Source of the DNA: Betaproteobacteria bacterium
Lineage (GTDB): Bacteria; Pseudomonadota; Gammaproteobacteria; Burkholderiales; Rhodocyclaceae
Assembly: GCA_016703785.1 (NCBI GenBank)
Contig: JADJBM010000004.1
Span: forward strand, 248,001-312,000
Direction: 5' to 3'
Length of the DNA: 64,000 nucleotides
Part shown: piece after piece, positions 38,045-45,028 of the stretch
Position numbering within the stretch: position 1 is the first letter of the stretch
Layout: each line of letters begins with the position of its first letter
Notes under the pieces: generated by a model
What the model saw: only the letters and a program-made list of their open reading frames with translations
Database searches by the model: none
What the model was told of the DNA's origin: nothing
Made by a program: the position numbers and the translations under genes

Positions 38045-39346
38045 ATGGAACAGCCGGACAAGATCGGCAAGTACGAGGTGCGCAGCCGCCTCGGCCAGGG
38101 CGCCACCAGCACTGTCTGGCTCGCCTGGGATCCGTTCGCCCAGCGCGAGGTGGCGATCAAGGTCATCTCGCAGGAAGTGCTGCGCGACAAGGAGCGCGGC
38201 AAGCTCTACCGCCACCTGCTGGTTAACGAGGCTTCCCTCGCCGGCAAACTGGTGCACCCGCACATCGTGCAGATCCACGATGCCGTGGTCGACGATGCGC
38301 TGAGCTACATCGTCATGGAGTACGTGGCGGGCGGCACCCTCGAGCCTTTCTGCACGCCTGACAACCTGCTGCCGCTCGACCGGCTGGTGGAGATCATTTT
38401 CAAGTGCACGCGGGCGCTGGATTACGCCTACCACCTGGGCATCACGCACCGCGATATCAAGCCGGCCAACATCCTGCTGGCCGCTTCCGACAACCTCGGC
38501 GGCGACATCAAGATCTCGGATTTCGGCGCGGCCCTGTTCTCCAGCGGCGAGGTGACGCGCACCCAGGTCTCCGGCATCGGCTCCCCCGCCTACATGTCCC
38601 CGCAGCAAGTGCGCGAGATGCCGCTGAATCACCAGACCGACATCTATTCGCTCGGCGTCGTGATGTACCAGCTGCTCACCGGTCGCCTGCCCTTCCAGGC
38701 GAGCAACAACTACAGCATGGTGTACCAGATCACCCATGACGCGCCGCCGCCACCTTCGGATTTCCGCCGAGAAATTCCGGGCAACCTCGACGCCATCATC
38801 GCCCGCGCCATGCAGAAGGACCTCGGCGCGCGCTATGCCAGCTGGGAAGAGTTCTCACACGACCTGGCGCAGGCCTTCCGCAACAAGCAGCTGAAGGCGC
38901 GCGAGCGGGATTTCGCGGACACGGAGAAATACGAAACCCTGCGCGGCCTGTCCTTCTTCGCCGATTTCAGCGACGTCGAGATCTGGGAGGTGGTGCGTTT
39001 CTCCGATTGGGACCAGGTGGCGCCCGAGACCGTCATCATGAAGGACGGCGAGCCGGGCGATTATTTCTGCTTCCTTGCAGATGGCGAGGTCAGGATCAAC
39101 AAGCGCGGGCGCATTCTCAGCATCCTCACCCCCGGCGACTGTTTCGGCGAGATGGCGGTCATCAGCCAGACCAGCAGCAACCGCAACGCCGACGTCGTCG
39201 CCCAGACGCCCGCCAAGATCATCACCATCCGCGGCGACGCACTGCGGCAGGCCTCGGAGGTTTGCCGCATGCATTTCTATGCCGCCTTCCTCGGGGTGCT
39301 GGCCAACCGCCTGGCGCTGGCCAACGCGCGTCTCGCCTCGGTCTGA
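38045..39346 (+). CDS. Ser/Thr protein kinase with C-terminal cyclic-nucleotide-binding domain (paralogue 2)
   Basis: A 433-residue protein with the same architecture as its upstream neighbour, clearly a tandem duplicate: glycine loop LGQGATSTV, VAIK, HRDIKPANIL, KISDFGAA, GSPAYMSPQQVREMPLNHQ. It carries a CNB domain (about 290-425; FADFSDVEIWEVVRF, GEPGDYFCFLADGEVRI, CFGEMAVISQTSSNRNADV). Active-site residues are intact in both copies, so neither is an evident pseudokinase. The stop overlaps the next start (TGATG), coupling it to a fructosamine-kinase-like gene. Confidence 0.9.
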   Translation: MEQPDKIGKYEVRSRLGQGATSTVWLAWDPFAQREVAIKVISQEVLRDKERGKLYRHLLVNEASLAGKLVHPHIVQIHDAVVDDALSYIVMEYVAGGTLEPFCTPDNLLPLDRLVEIIFKCTRALDYAYHLGITHRDIKPANILLAASDNLGGDIKISDFGAALFSSGEVTRTQVSGIGSPAYMSPQQVREMPLNHQTDIYSLGVVMYQLLTGRLPFQASNNYSMVYQITHDAPPPPSDFRREIPGNLDAIIARAMQKDLGARYASWEEFSHDLAQAFRNKQLKARERDFADTEKYETLRGLSFFADFSDVEIWEVVRFSDWDQVAPETVIMKDGEPGDYFCFLADGEVRINKRGRILSILTPGDCFGEMAVISQTSSNRNADVVAQTPAKIITIRGDALRQASEVCRMHFYAAFLGVLANRLALANARLASV

Positions 39347-40251
39347 TGTCCTTTCAGGAATTGATATCGGCCGAGATCGGTCGGGCCTCGGGACGGCCGT
39401 TCAATGTCCGTTCCGGCCGCGAAGCGGGGGGTGGCTGCATCCATCGCGCACTGGTGCTCGAGGGCGACGGGACGAAATGGTTCGTCAAGCTGAACAAAGC
39501 GGACGCACTGCCCATGTTCGAAGCGGAAAGCGACGGCTTGGCGGCGCTGGCTGACGCGGATGCCTTCCGCGTGCCGCGTCCGCTGTGCGCAGGCGTGATC
39601 GGGGACCAGGCGTATCTCGTCCTGGAACACCTGGACCTGCAGCCAGTCGGCGAACGCTCCGGTGACCGAAGGAAATCCCAGTGGGACGCCATTGCCTTCG
39701 GCCACGCACTGGCCGCGCTGCACCGCAAGAGCGGCTTGTGCTACGGCTGGAAACGCGACAACTTCATCGGTGCCACGCCGCAGATCAACATGGAAAGCGA
39801 AAGCTGGCCGCGCTTCTTCGCCGCGACGCGCCTGCTGCCTCAGGTGAAGCGCGCCGCTGCGCACGGGCGGGAATTGCAAGAAAAGGGGGCGTTATTGGCG
39901 GAAAAGCTGCCGGCCTTTTTCCTCGACTACCGCCCGCAGCCGAGCCTGCTGCACGGCGACTTATGGCACGGCAATGCGGCAATGTGCAGCGGCATGCCGG
40001 CCATCTTCGACCCGGCCGTCTACCACGGCGATCGCGAGGCGGACCTGGCCATGACGGAATTGTTCGGCGGGTTCCCGGAAGCGTTCTATGCCGCCTACCG
40101 CGAGGCCTGGCCGCTCGCCGAGGGCTACGAGTCGCGCAAGACGCTCTACAACCTCTATCACGTCCTCAACCACCTCAACCTGTTCGGCGCCGGCTACCTG
40201 CGCCAGGCGGAGAGGATGGTCGACAGGCTGCTGGCGGAATTGCGGGGCTAG
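39346..40251 (+). CDS. fructosamine kinase-family protein
   Basis: A 301-residue member of the fructosamine/ketosamine-3-kinase family (phosphotransferase fold). The N-lobe is GGGCIHRALVLEGDGTKWFVKLN, the hinge LVLEHLDL, and the catalytic loop HGDLWHGNAAM with metal site FDPAVYHGDREADLAM. Homologues phosphorylate Amadori products to drive deglycation of proteins. Between the hinge and ALAALHRK there is an extra SGDRRKSQWDA stretch encoded by a family B repeat, an apparent in-frame insertion. Coupled to paralogue 2 of the Ser/Thr kinases. Confidence 0.87.
   Translation: MSFQELISAEIGRASGRPFNVRSGREAGGGCIHRALVLEGDGTKWFVKLNKADALPMFEAESDGLAALADADAFRVPRPLCAGVIGDQAYLVLEHLDLQPVGERSGDRRKSQWDAIAFGHALAALHRKSGLCYGWKRDNFIGATPQINMESESWPRFFAATRLLPQVKRAAAHGRELQEKGALLAEKLPAFFLDYRPQPSLLHGDLWHGNAAMCSGMPAIFDPAVYHGDREADLAMTELFGGFPEAFYAAYREAWPLAEGYESRKTLYNLYHVLNHLNLFGAGYLRQAERMVDRLLAELRG
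39662..39686. repeat. dispersed short repeat, family B copy 2 (inside a coding region)
   Basis: Reverse complement of 6067-6091 with 23 of 25 bases identical. It lies in frame within the fructosamine-kinase-like gene and encodes roughly GDRRKSQWD. Confidence 0.55.
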
Positions 40252-40267
40252 CCGCGCCCCTGCCGGC

Positions 40268-40300
40268 AAAAGTCAGCCGCTGCAATACGGTGGTGGCGGC
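40268..40300. repeat. dispersed short repeat, family A, divergent copy
   Basis: AAAGTCAGCCGCTGCA followed by a degraded ACGG-rich half, in the convergent spacer between the fructosamine-kinase-like gene and grxD. Similar placement, just after a stop codon, to copies 1-3. Confidence 0.4.
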
Positions 40301-40313
40301 GGCAGGAAAGCCG

Positions 40314-40637
40314 CTAGGCGGTGATGCCTTCCAGCTTCTTCTGCAACTCGCCCGCCTGGTACATCTCGCTCACGATATCGGAGCCACCGATGAATTCGCC
40401 GTTGATGTAGAGCTGAGGAATGGTCGGCCAGCTGGAGAAATCCTTGATGCCGGCGCGGATGCCAGGATGCTCCAGCACGTTCACCGAAAAGTAGTTCTTC
40501 ACGCCGCACTGCTTGAGGATCTGCGCCGCCTTGGCGGAAAAGCCGCATTGCGGAAACGTCGGCGTGCCCTTCATGTAGAGCACCACCGGGTGGGTTGAAA
40601 CCTGTTCCTTGAGGAGGTTCTGTACGTCGTCCATCAT
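40314..40637 (-). CDS. grxD: monothiol glutaredoxin, Grx4 family
   Basis: A 107-residue CGFS-type glutaredoxin (Cys about residue 31, QCGFSAKA). It has the glutathione-binding WPTIPQLYINGEFIGGSDIV, and acts in Fe-S cluster transfer and iron regulation. Start: two adjacent ATGs at 40637 and 40634 follow GAAGGGA; the TTG at 40649 is less likely. Convergent with the fructosamine-kinase-like gene. Confidence 0.94.
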   Translation of the reverse strand: MMDDVQNLLKEQVSTHPVVLYMKGTPTFPQCGFSAKAAQILKQCGVKNYFSVNVLEHPGIRAGIKDFSSWPTIPQLYINGEFIGGSDIVSEMYQAGELQKKLEGITA

Positions 40638-40676
40638 TGTTCCCTTCAAAAAATAACCCTACTAATTTTGTCAAGT

Positions 40677-41510
40677 TTAGCGTTTGCCGATGTGATTCGT
40701 CAAGGTCTGACTCCCGCCCGTAACGCGCAAAATGCCCGCCAGATCCCGACGTTGCCCGATGCCGACAAAGCCCGCACTCGGCGAGCAGGGCTTCGACCGC
40801 CTGCGCCTGATCGTAGCCGTGTTCGAAATAGAGCTGTCCGCCTCCGGCACGCGAGATGGGCGTCTGCAGCCGGCGACAATGCGCCGGATATCGTCCAGGC
40901 CGTCTGCCCCGGCTGCCAGCGCACTGCGCGGCTCGAAGCGCACGTCGCCCTGCGACAAATGCGGGTCGCCCTCCGCCACGTAGGGCGGATTCGCCAGGAT
41001 CAGATCAAAGCGCTCACCGGCAACCGGGGCAAACCAGTCGCCCTGCAGGAAGCGCACCGACACGCCATGACGCAGGGCGTTCTCCCGCGCCACCTCCAGC
41101 GCCGCCTCCGAGGCATCGACCGCCGTCATCTCGGCCTGCGGCCGCTGCTTCGCCACGGCGATCGCCAGGCAGCCGCTGCCGGTGCCCAGGTCGAGGATGC
41201 GGCGCGCCGGCGCATCAAGGGCGACGTCGACCAGCAGCTCGGTCTCCTCGCGCGGAATCAGCACGGCGGGCGTCACGCGAAAATCCAGCCCGTAGAACTC
41301 GCGATGGCCGGTGAGGTAGGCCATCGGCTCGCCTCTGGCACGGCGTGCGACCAGATCCTGAAACTGCGCCGTGTCCTGGGGGCTGACTTTCCGTTCCGGA
41401 TGCGCTTCCAGTGCCGCATGCGTCACGCCGAGGGCATGGCACAACAGCAGTCGCGCCTCACGCAACGGTATGCGGCCGCGGGCCTCCTCCAGCGCCGCAC
41501 TGCAGATCAC
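40677..41510 (-). CDS. prmC: release-factor glutamine N5-methyltransferase, internally frame-disturbed
   Basis: Methylates the GGQ glutamine of release factors and is coupled to prfA (start GTG 41510 overlaps the prfA stop, GTGA). SAM motif ILDLGTGSGCLAIAVAKQ and catalytic LANPPYVAEGDPHL are intact. Between about 40880 and 40770 the expected C-terminal sequence is in other frames: ADAHLA in one and GGGQLYFEHGYDQAQAV in the next, then GFVGIGQRRDLAGILR returns in the original frame. Three single-base insertions (net +3) explain this, so no stop is created. The protein as read is 277 residues with about 30 scrambled residues. Confidence 0.85.
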   Translation of the reverse strand: MICSAALEEARGRIPLREARLLLCHALGVTHAALEAHPERKVSPQDTAQFQDLVARRARGEPMAYLTGHREFYGLDFRVTPAVLIPREETELLVDVALDAPARRILDLGTGSGCLAIAVAKQRPQAEMTAVDASEAALEVARENALRHGVSVRFLQGDWFAPVAGERFDLILANPPYVAEGDPHLSQGDVRFEPRSALAAGADGLDDIRRIVAGCRRPSRVPEADSSISNTATIRRRRSKPCSPSAGFVGIGQRRDLAGILRVTGGSQTLTNHIGKR

Positions 41511-42592
41511 GCACTTTCCTCGGAAAGCTGGGCAAGTTGCTCGGCCTGATGCTCGGCAGACAGTGCGCCGATCAGCTCGCCGAGATCGCCGTCCATGATG
41601 GCGTCGATCTTGTACAGCGTCAGGTTGATGCGGTGGTCGGTGATGCGGCCCTGCGGGAAGTTGTAGGTGCGGATGCGCTCGGAGCGGTCGCCGCTGCCGA
41701 CCAGCGACTTGCGCGTCGAGGCGATCTGCGCCTGCTGCTCGCGCGTCTGCTTGTCCTTGATGCGCGCCGCCAGCACCGACAGCGCCTGCGCCTTGTTCTT
41801 GTGCTGCGAGCGGTCGTCCTGGCACTCGACGACGATGCCCGTGGGCAGGTGCGTCACGCGCACGGCCGAGTCGGTCTTGTTCACGTGCTGGCCACCCGCC
41901 CCGCTAGCGCGGTAGGTGTCGATGCGCAGTTCGGCCGGGTTGATGACCACGTCCGCGATTTCATCCGCTTCCGCCAGCACCGCCACGGTGCACGCCGAGG
42001 TGTGGATGCGGCCCTGCGTTTCGGTGGCCGGCACGCGCTGCACGCGGTGGCCGCCGGATTCGAACTTCAGCTTCGAATACACGCCTTGGCCAACGATGCG
42101 CAGGATCACCTCCTTGTAGCCGCCCAGGTCGGACGGATTCTGCGAAATGACCTCGACCTTCCAGCGCTGGCGCTCGGCATAGCGCGCATACATGCGGAAG
42201 AGATCGCCGGCGAACAGCGCCGACTCGTCGCCGCCGGTGCCGGCACGGATTTCCAGGAAGGTGTTGCGATCGTCGTTTGGGTCGGTCGGCAGCAGGGCGC
42301 GCTGCAGCTCCTCCTCCAGACGCGCCATCTCCTCGCGGCAGGCGCGAACCTCCTCCTCGGCCAGATCCTTCATCTCGGGGTCCGCCAACATGGCCTGCGC
42401 CGACTGCACGCCCGCCTCCGCCTTGCGGTATTCGGCAAAGAACGCCACCACCGGCGCGATCTCGGCGTGCTCGCGCGTCAGCTTGCGATAGGCGTCCATG
42501 TCCTGCGTCGCCGTCTCGCTGGCCAGCAGCAGGTCGAGTTCGCCGATGCGGCGGGTCAGGTGGTCGAGCTTGTCGTGGATGGTGGTTTTCAT
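41507..42592 (-). CDS. prfA: peptide chain release factor 1
   Basis: Terminates translation at UAA and UAG. The 361-residue protein has the codon-discriminating PAT tripeptide (RVPATETQGRIHTSA), which marks RF1 rather than RF2, and the peptidyl-tRNA hydrolysis motif SGAGGQHVNKTDSAVR. ATG 42592 (MKTTIHDKLDHL) is chosen; the open frame extends upstream without family similarity. Follows hemA by 53 bases and is coupled to prmC: the conserved hemA-prfA-prmC order. Confidence 0.96.
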   Translation of the reverse strand: MKTTIHDKLDHLTRRIGELDLLLASETATQDMDAYRKLTREHAEIAPVVAFFAEYRKAEAGVQSAQAMLADPEMKDLAEEEVRACREEMARLEEELQRALLPTDPNDDRNTFLEIRAGTGGDESALFAGDLFRMYARYAERQRWKVEVISQNPSDLGGYKEVILRIVGQGVYSKLKFESGGHRVQRVPATETQGRIHTSACTVAVLAEADEIADVVINPAELRIDTYRASGAGGQHVNKTDSAVRVTHLPTGIVVECQDDRSQHKNKAQALSVLAARIKDKQTREQQAQIASTRKSLVGSGDRSERIRTYNFPQGRITDHRINLTLYKIDAIMDGDLGELIGALSAEHQAEQLAQLSEESA

Positions 42593-42645
42593 GGGGATAG
42601 CGAACGGCCCGACCCCGCGCGCAGCACGGGACGCCGTCCTCTCGG

Positions 42646-43899
42646 CTACTCTTCGGGATGCAGGTGGTAGATGCGGGCGATGAGCTCGGCCAGCTCGCCT
42701 CGGCTCGGTCCGTCGGTCTGGTTCAGCGCGGCGGTCGGGCCGTGCATCAGCTTGTTGGTGATGCCGTGCGACAGCGCTTCCAGCACGCGCTGCGGATCCT
42801 CCCCCTTGCCCAACAGCCTCAGCGCATGCTCGACCTCGTGGCGACGCGTACGCTCTGCGGCATCGCGCAGCGCGCGGATGGTCGGCACCGTCTCGCGCGA
42901 CTCCAGCCAATGCAGGAAACCATCCACGCGCGAGCTGATGATCGCCTCGGCCTCGACCACCGCCTTCTCGCGCGACTCCAGCCCCGACTCGACGATGGTG
43001 CCAAGGTCGTCCAGCGTATACAGGAATACGTCGTCGAGCTGGGCGATTTCCGGTTCGATGTCGCGCGGCACGGCCAAGTCCACCATCACGACGGGCCGGT
43101 GGCGCCGCGCCTTGACGGCGCGCTCGGCCATGCCCAGGCCGATGATCGGCAGGGGGCTGGCCGTGCAGGAAACGATCACATCGTATTCGGGAAGCCTGTC
43201 GCCGATCTCGTCGAGCTGGATGGCATCACCCGAGAAGCGCACGGCCAGCGCCTCGCCGCGTTCCAGCGTGCGATTGGCGACGGTGATCCGCTTCGGCTTA
43301 CGCGCGGCGAAATGCGCGGCACACAGTTCGACCATCTCGCCGGCACCGATGAACAAGACATTCTGCTCCGCGACATCCTCGAAAATGCGTTCCGCCAGGT
43401 GCACCGTCGCCGCCGCCATGGAAACGATGTTGGCGCCGATGGCCGTGGTGGAGCGCACCTCCTTCGCCACGGCGAAGGTCTTCTGGAACAGCTTGTGCAG
43501 TAGCGTGCCGAGCGTGCCGGCATTCTCCGCCACACGCGCCGCGTGCTTCATCTGGCCGAGGATCTGCGGCTCGCCCAGCACCATCGAATCGAGGCCGCTG
43601 GCGACGCGGAACATGTGTCGCACGGCATCGCGGCTGGGCAAAGTGTAGAGATAAGGTGAAATCTTCTGCGGCAGAAGCTGATGGTATTCGGCCAGCCACT
43701 GCGCGGCCGCCTCCGGGGCTTCGGCGGCGCAATACAACTCGGTGCGATTGCAGGTCGACAGGATCGCCGCCTCCCGCACCTCGTGGCCATGCGTCAATTC
43801 GACCAGTGCCTGTGGCAGGCGCACCGGGTCGAACGCCACCTTTTCGCGGACGGCAAGCGGCGCGGTGTGATGGTTAAGGCCGAGGGCGAATAGCTGCAT
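42646..43899 (-). CDS. hemA: glutamyl-tRNA reductase
   Basis: First committed step of C5 tetrapyrrole synthesis, reducing glutamyl-tRNA to glutamate semialdehyde. At 417 residues it has catalytic Cys50 in LSTCNRTELY, the GLNHHTAP N-terminus, the NADPH-domain VLFIGAGEMVELCA and a C-terminal dimerisation domain. First gene of hemA-prfA-prmC. A TATAAT box lies upstream, and the oppositely placed tRNA-Phe terminators insulate it. Confidence 0.96.
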   Translation of the reverse strand: MQLFALGLNHHTAPLAVREKVAFDPVRLPQALVELTHGHEVREAAILSTCNRTELYCAAEAPEAAAQWLAEYHQLLPQKISPYLYTLPSRDAVRHMFRVASGLDSMVLGEPQILGQMKHAARVAENAGTLGTLLHKLFQKTFAVAKEVRSTTAIGANIVSMAAATVHLAERIFEDVAEQNVLFIGAGEMVELCAAHFAARKPKRITVANRTLERGEALAVRFSGDAIQLDEIGDRLPEYDVIVSCTASPLPIIGLGMAERAVKARRHRPVVMVDLAVPRDIEPEIAQLDDVFLYTLDDLGTIVESGLESREKAVVEAEAIISSRVDGFLHWLESRETVPTIRALRDAAERTRRHEVEHALRLLGKGEDPQRVLEALSHGITNKLMHGPTAALNQTDGPSRGELAELIARIYHLHPEE

Positions 43900-43931
43900 T
43901 GGCGGCGGATGCGTCCGATTTTTCCAAGGAA

Positions 43932-43940
43932 ATTATAGCA
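43932..43940 (-). promoter_or_regulatory. probable hemA promoter (extended -10)
   Basis: Minus-strand TGC-TATAAT with the TATAAT at 43937-43932, about 33 bases before the hemA ATG. The -35 is weak, as is usual for extended -10 promoters. Confidence 0.55.
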
Positions 43941-43982
43941 TTAGGCCTTCAGGGCCGATGCCTGACGCAGATCAACGAGCAT

Positions 43983-44013
43983 TGAAAAAGAAACGGCCCT
44001 CCTGCTGGAGAGC
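43983..44013 (-). terminator. Rho-independent terminator downstream of the tRNA-Phe locus
   Basis: Minus-strand stem GGCTCTCC-AGCA-GGAGGGCC (one G-U pair) followed by GTTTCTTTTTC. It ends tRNA transcripts before the hemA promoter. Confidence 0.65.
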
Positions 44014-44024
44014 CGCTTGAATAC

Positions 44025-44045
44025 TGGTGGCCAGGGGCGGAATCG
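44025..44045 (-). repeat. displaced copy of the tRNA-Phe 3' end
   Basis: Twenty-one bases identical to the T-arm, acceptor and CCA end of the tRNA-Phe at 44088-44108, offset by 63 bases. No anticodon arm accompanies it. Confidence 0.8.
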
Positions 44046-44050
44046 CCCCT

Positions 44051-44083
44051 GAAAAGATTTTGCCCCGCGATGAGCGGGGCAAA
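44051..44083 (-). terminator. Rho-independent terminator directly after tRNA-Phe
   Basis: Perfect 10-bp minus-strand stem TTTGCCCCGC-TCATC-GCGGGGCAAA followed by ATCTTTTC, 5 bases past the CCA end of the tRNA. A degenerate relative of this hairpin recurs at 44175-44203. Confidence 0.7.
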
Positions 44084-44087
44084 TCCT

Positions 44088-44163
<76 letters not shown>

Positions 44164-44203
44164 AACTTGTGGCGGGATTTTGCCCTGCGCTTACCAGCGG
44201 GGC

Positions 44204-44225
44204 CTACCAACTGAGCTACCTGGCC
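44204..44225 (-). repeat. displaced tRNA-Phe 5' half with the correct acceptor strand
   Basis: Minus-strand GGCCAGG-TAGCTCAGTTGGTAG: a complete 5' acceptor strand and D-arm start that would pair perfectly with the CCTGGCC of the tRNA-Phe. The 17-base D-arm segment is repeated exactly at 44142-44158. Removing the 62 bases between the repeats would restore a textbook tRNA-Phe. Confidence 0.8.
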
Positions 44226-44308
44226 AACGTCTTCTCTCCACTGACGACCACTACGAACGCAGATATTTCTGTTGCTTTTTTGTTGCGGCCGTCAGCGAAA
44301 GAGGCGCG

Positions 44309-44336
44309 ATTATACTGGTTTCAGCCTTGATCGCAA
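44309..44336 (-). promoter_or_regulatory. tRNA-Phe promoter
   Basis: Minus-strand TTGCGA (44336-44331), 16-base spacer, perfect TATAAT (44314-44309). Predicted start near 44302, about 77 bases before the displaced 5' half at 44225. Confidence 0.65.
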
Positions 44337-44762
44337 AATGGCTGGGAGACCCATCAGTACCGGCCCGTCCGATCTCCACGGACTGTCCGTCTGCATGAAT
44401 TCATATAACTTTCGGGTTAATTGCTGCGACGAAGCAATCCATAGCTTGAAAGAACCTGCGCCCGCTCACGCAGGCTTGGAAAACATTTGATTACGCAATG
44501 CTGCGGCGCGACAGAAATCCCCCTCGCCGCCTTTTCGGCAGTTAACTGACTGCCCCACTGTAAGCAACCTGTCAGTTTTCAAAGACGATAATGCAGGCTA
44601 CCCGGAGAAGTCTGTTCGTCCGACGGGTGAGGAGAGCGGCGTGTGCACGGGGAATTGGATTCCAGATTCCTTGGCTGCGCCGAAACGGCTGAGGCAAAGA
44701 AAAGCCTGCGCGAGCAGGCCTCGATGTCGAGGCGATTGTCAAAAAAAGGAGGAGTCGCTTCC
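44337..44762 (+). promoter_or_regulatory. long non-coding leader region upstream of the DUF4212-symporter operon
   Basis: About 425 bases without a supported gene. Structure seen: GGCAGT-TAACTG-ACTGCC inverted repeat at 44537-44554 containing the palindrome CAGTTAACTG; GCCTGC-GCGA-GCAGGC at about 44703-44718; CCTCGA-TG-TCGAGG just after; then AAAGGAGGAG before the ATG. I could not match it to a known riboswitch class. It probably holds the operon's promoter and a structured leader. Confidence 0.45.
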
Positions 44763-45026
44763 ATGCAACTTACCGAAAAGCACCAGGAGTACTGGCGCCG
44801 GACCCTGAACGTCACGGGCATCCTGCTCGCGATCTGGTTCGTCGCCACCTTCGTCGTGGGCTGGTTCGCACGCGAACTGAACGAGATCACCTTCATCGGA
44901 CCGCTCGGCTTCTACATGGCGGCCCAGGGCTCGCTGGCCATCTACGTGATCATCATCGTATTCTACGCCCGCCATCAGAACAAACTGGACAATGAGTACG
45001 GCGTCCAGGAAGCGGAGGAGGATTAA
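44763..45026 (+). CDS. DUF4212 protein, small subunit of a sodium/solute symporter
   Basis: An 87-residue membrane protein with two helices (about 16-36 and 52-72; NVTGILLAIWFVATFVVGWF and FYMAAQGSLAIYVIIIVFYA) and the YWRRTLN, FARELN and ARHQNKLDNEYG motifs of DUF4212. Members are always encoded next to an ActP-like symporter and are regarded as its small subunit. Start ATG 44763 follows AGGAGGAG. Two bases upstream of the symporter gene. Confidence 0.88.
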   Translation: MQLTEKHQEYWRRTLNVTGILLAIWFVATFVVGWFARELNEITFIGPLGFYMAAQGSLAIYVIIIVFYARHQNKLDNEYGVQEAEED

Positions 45027-45028
45027 CC

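Noticed and set aside
44580..44760. Possible glycine, TPP or guanidine riboswitch in the symporter leader
   Set aside because: Fragments such as GGTGAGGAGAGC look suggestive, but the conserved cores of those classes are not present in order.
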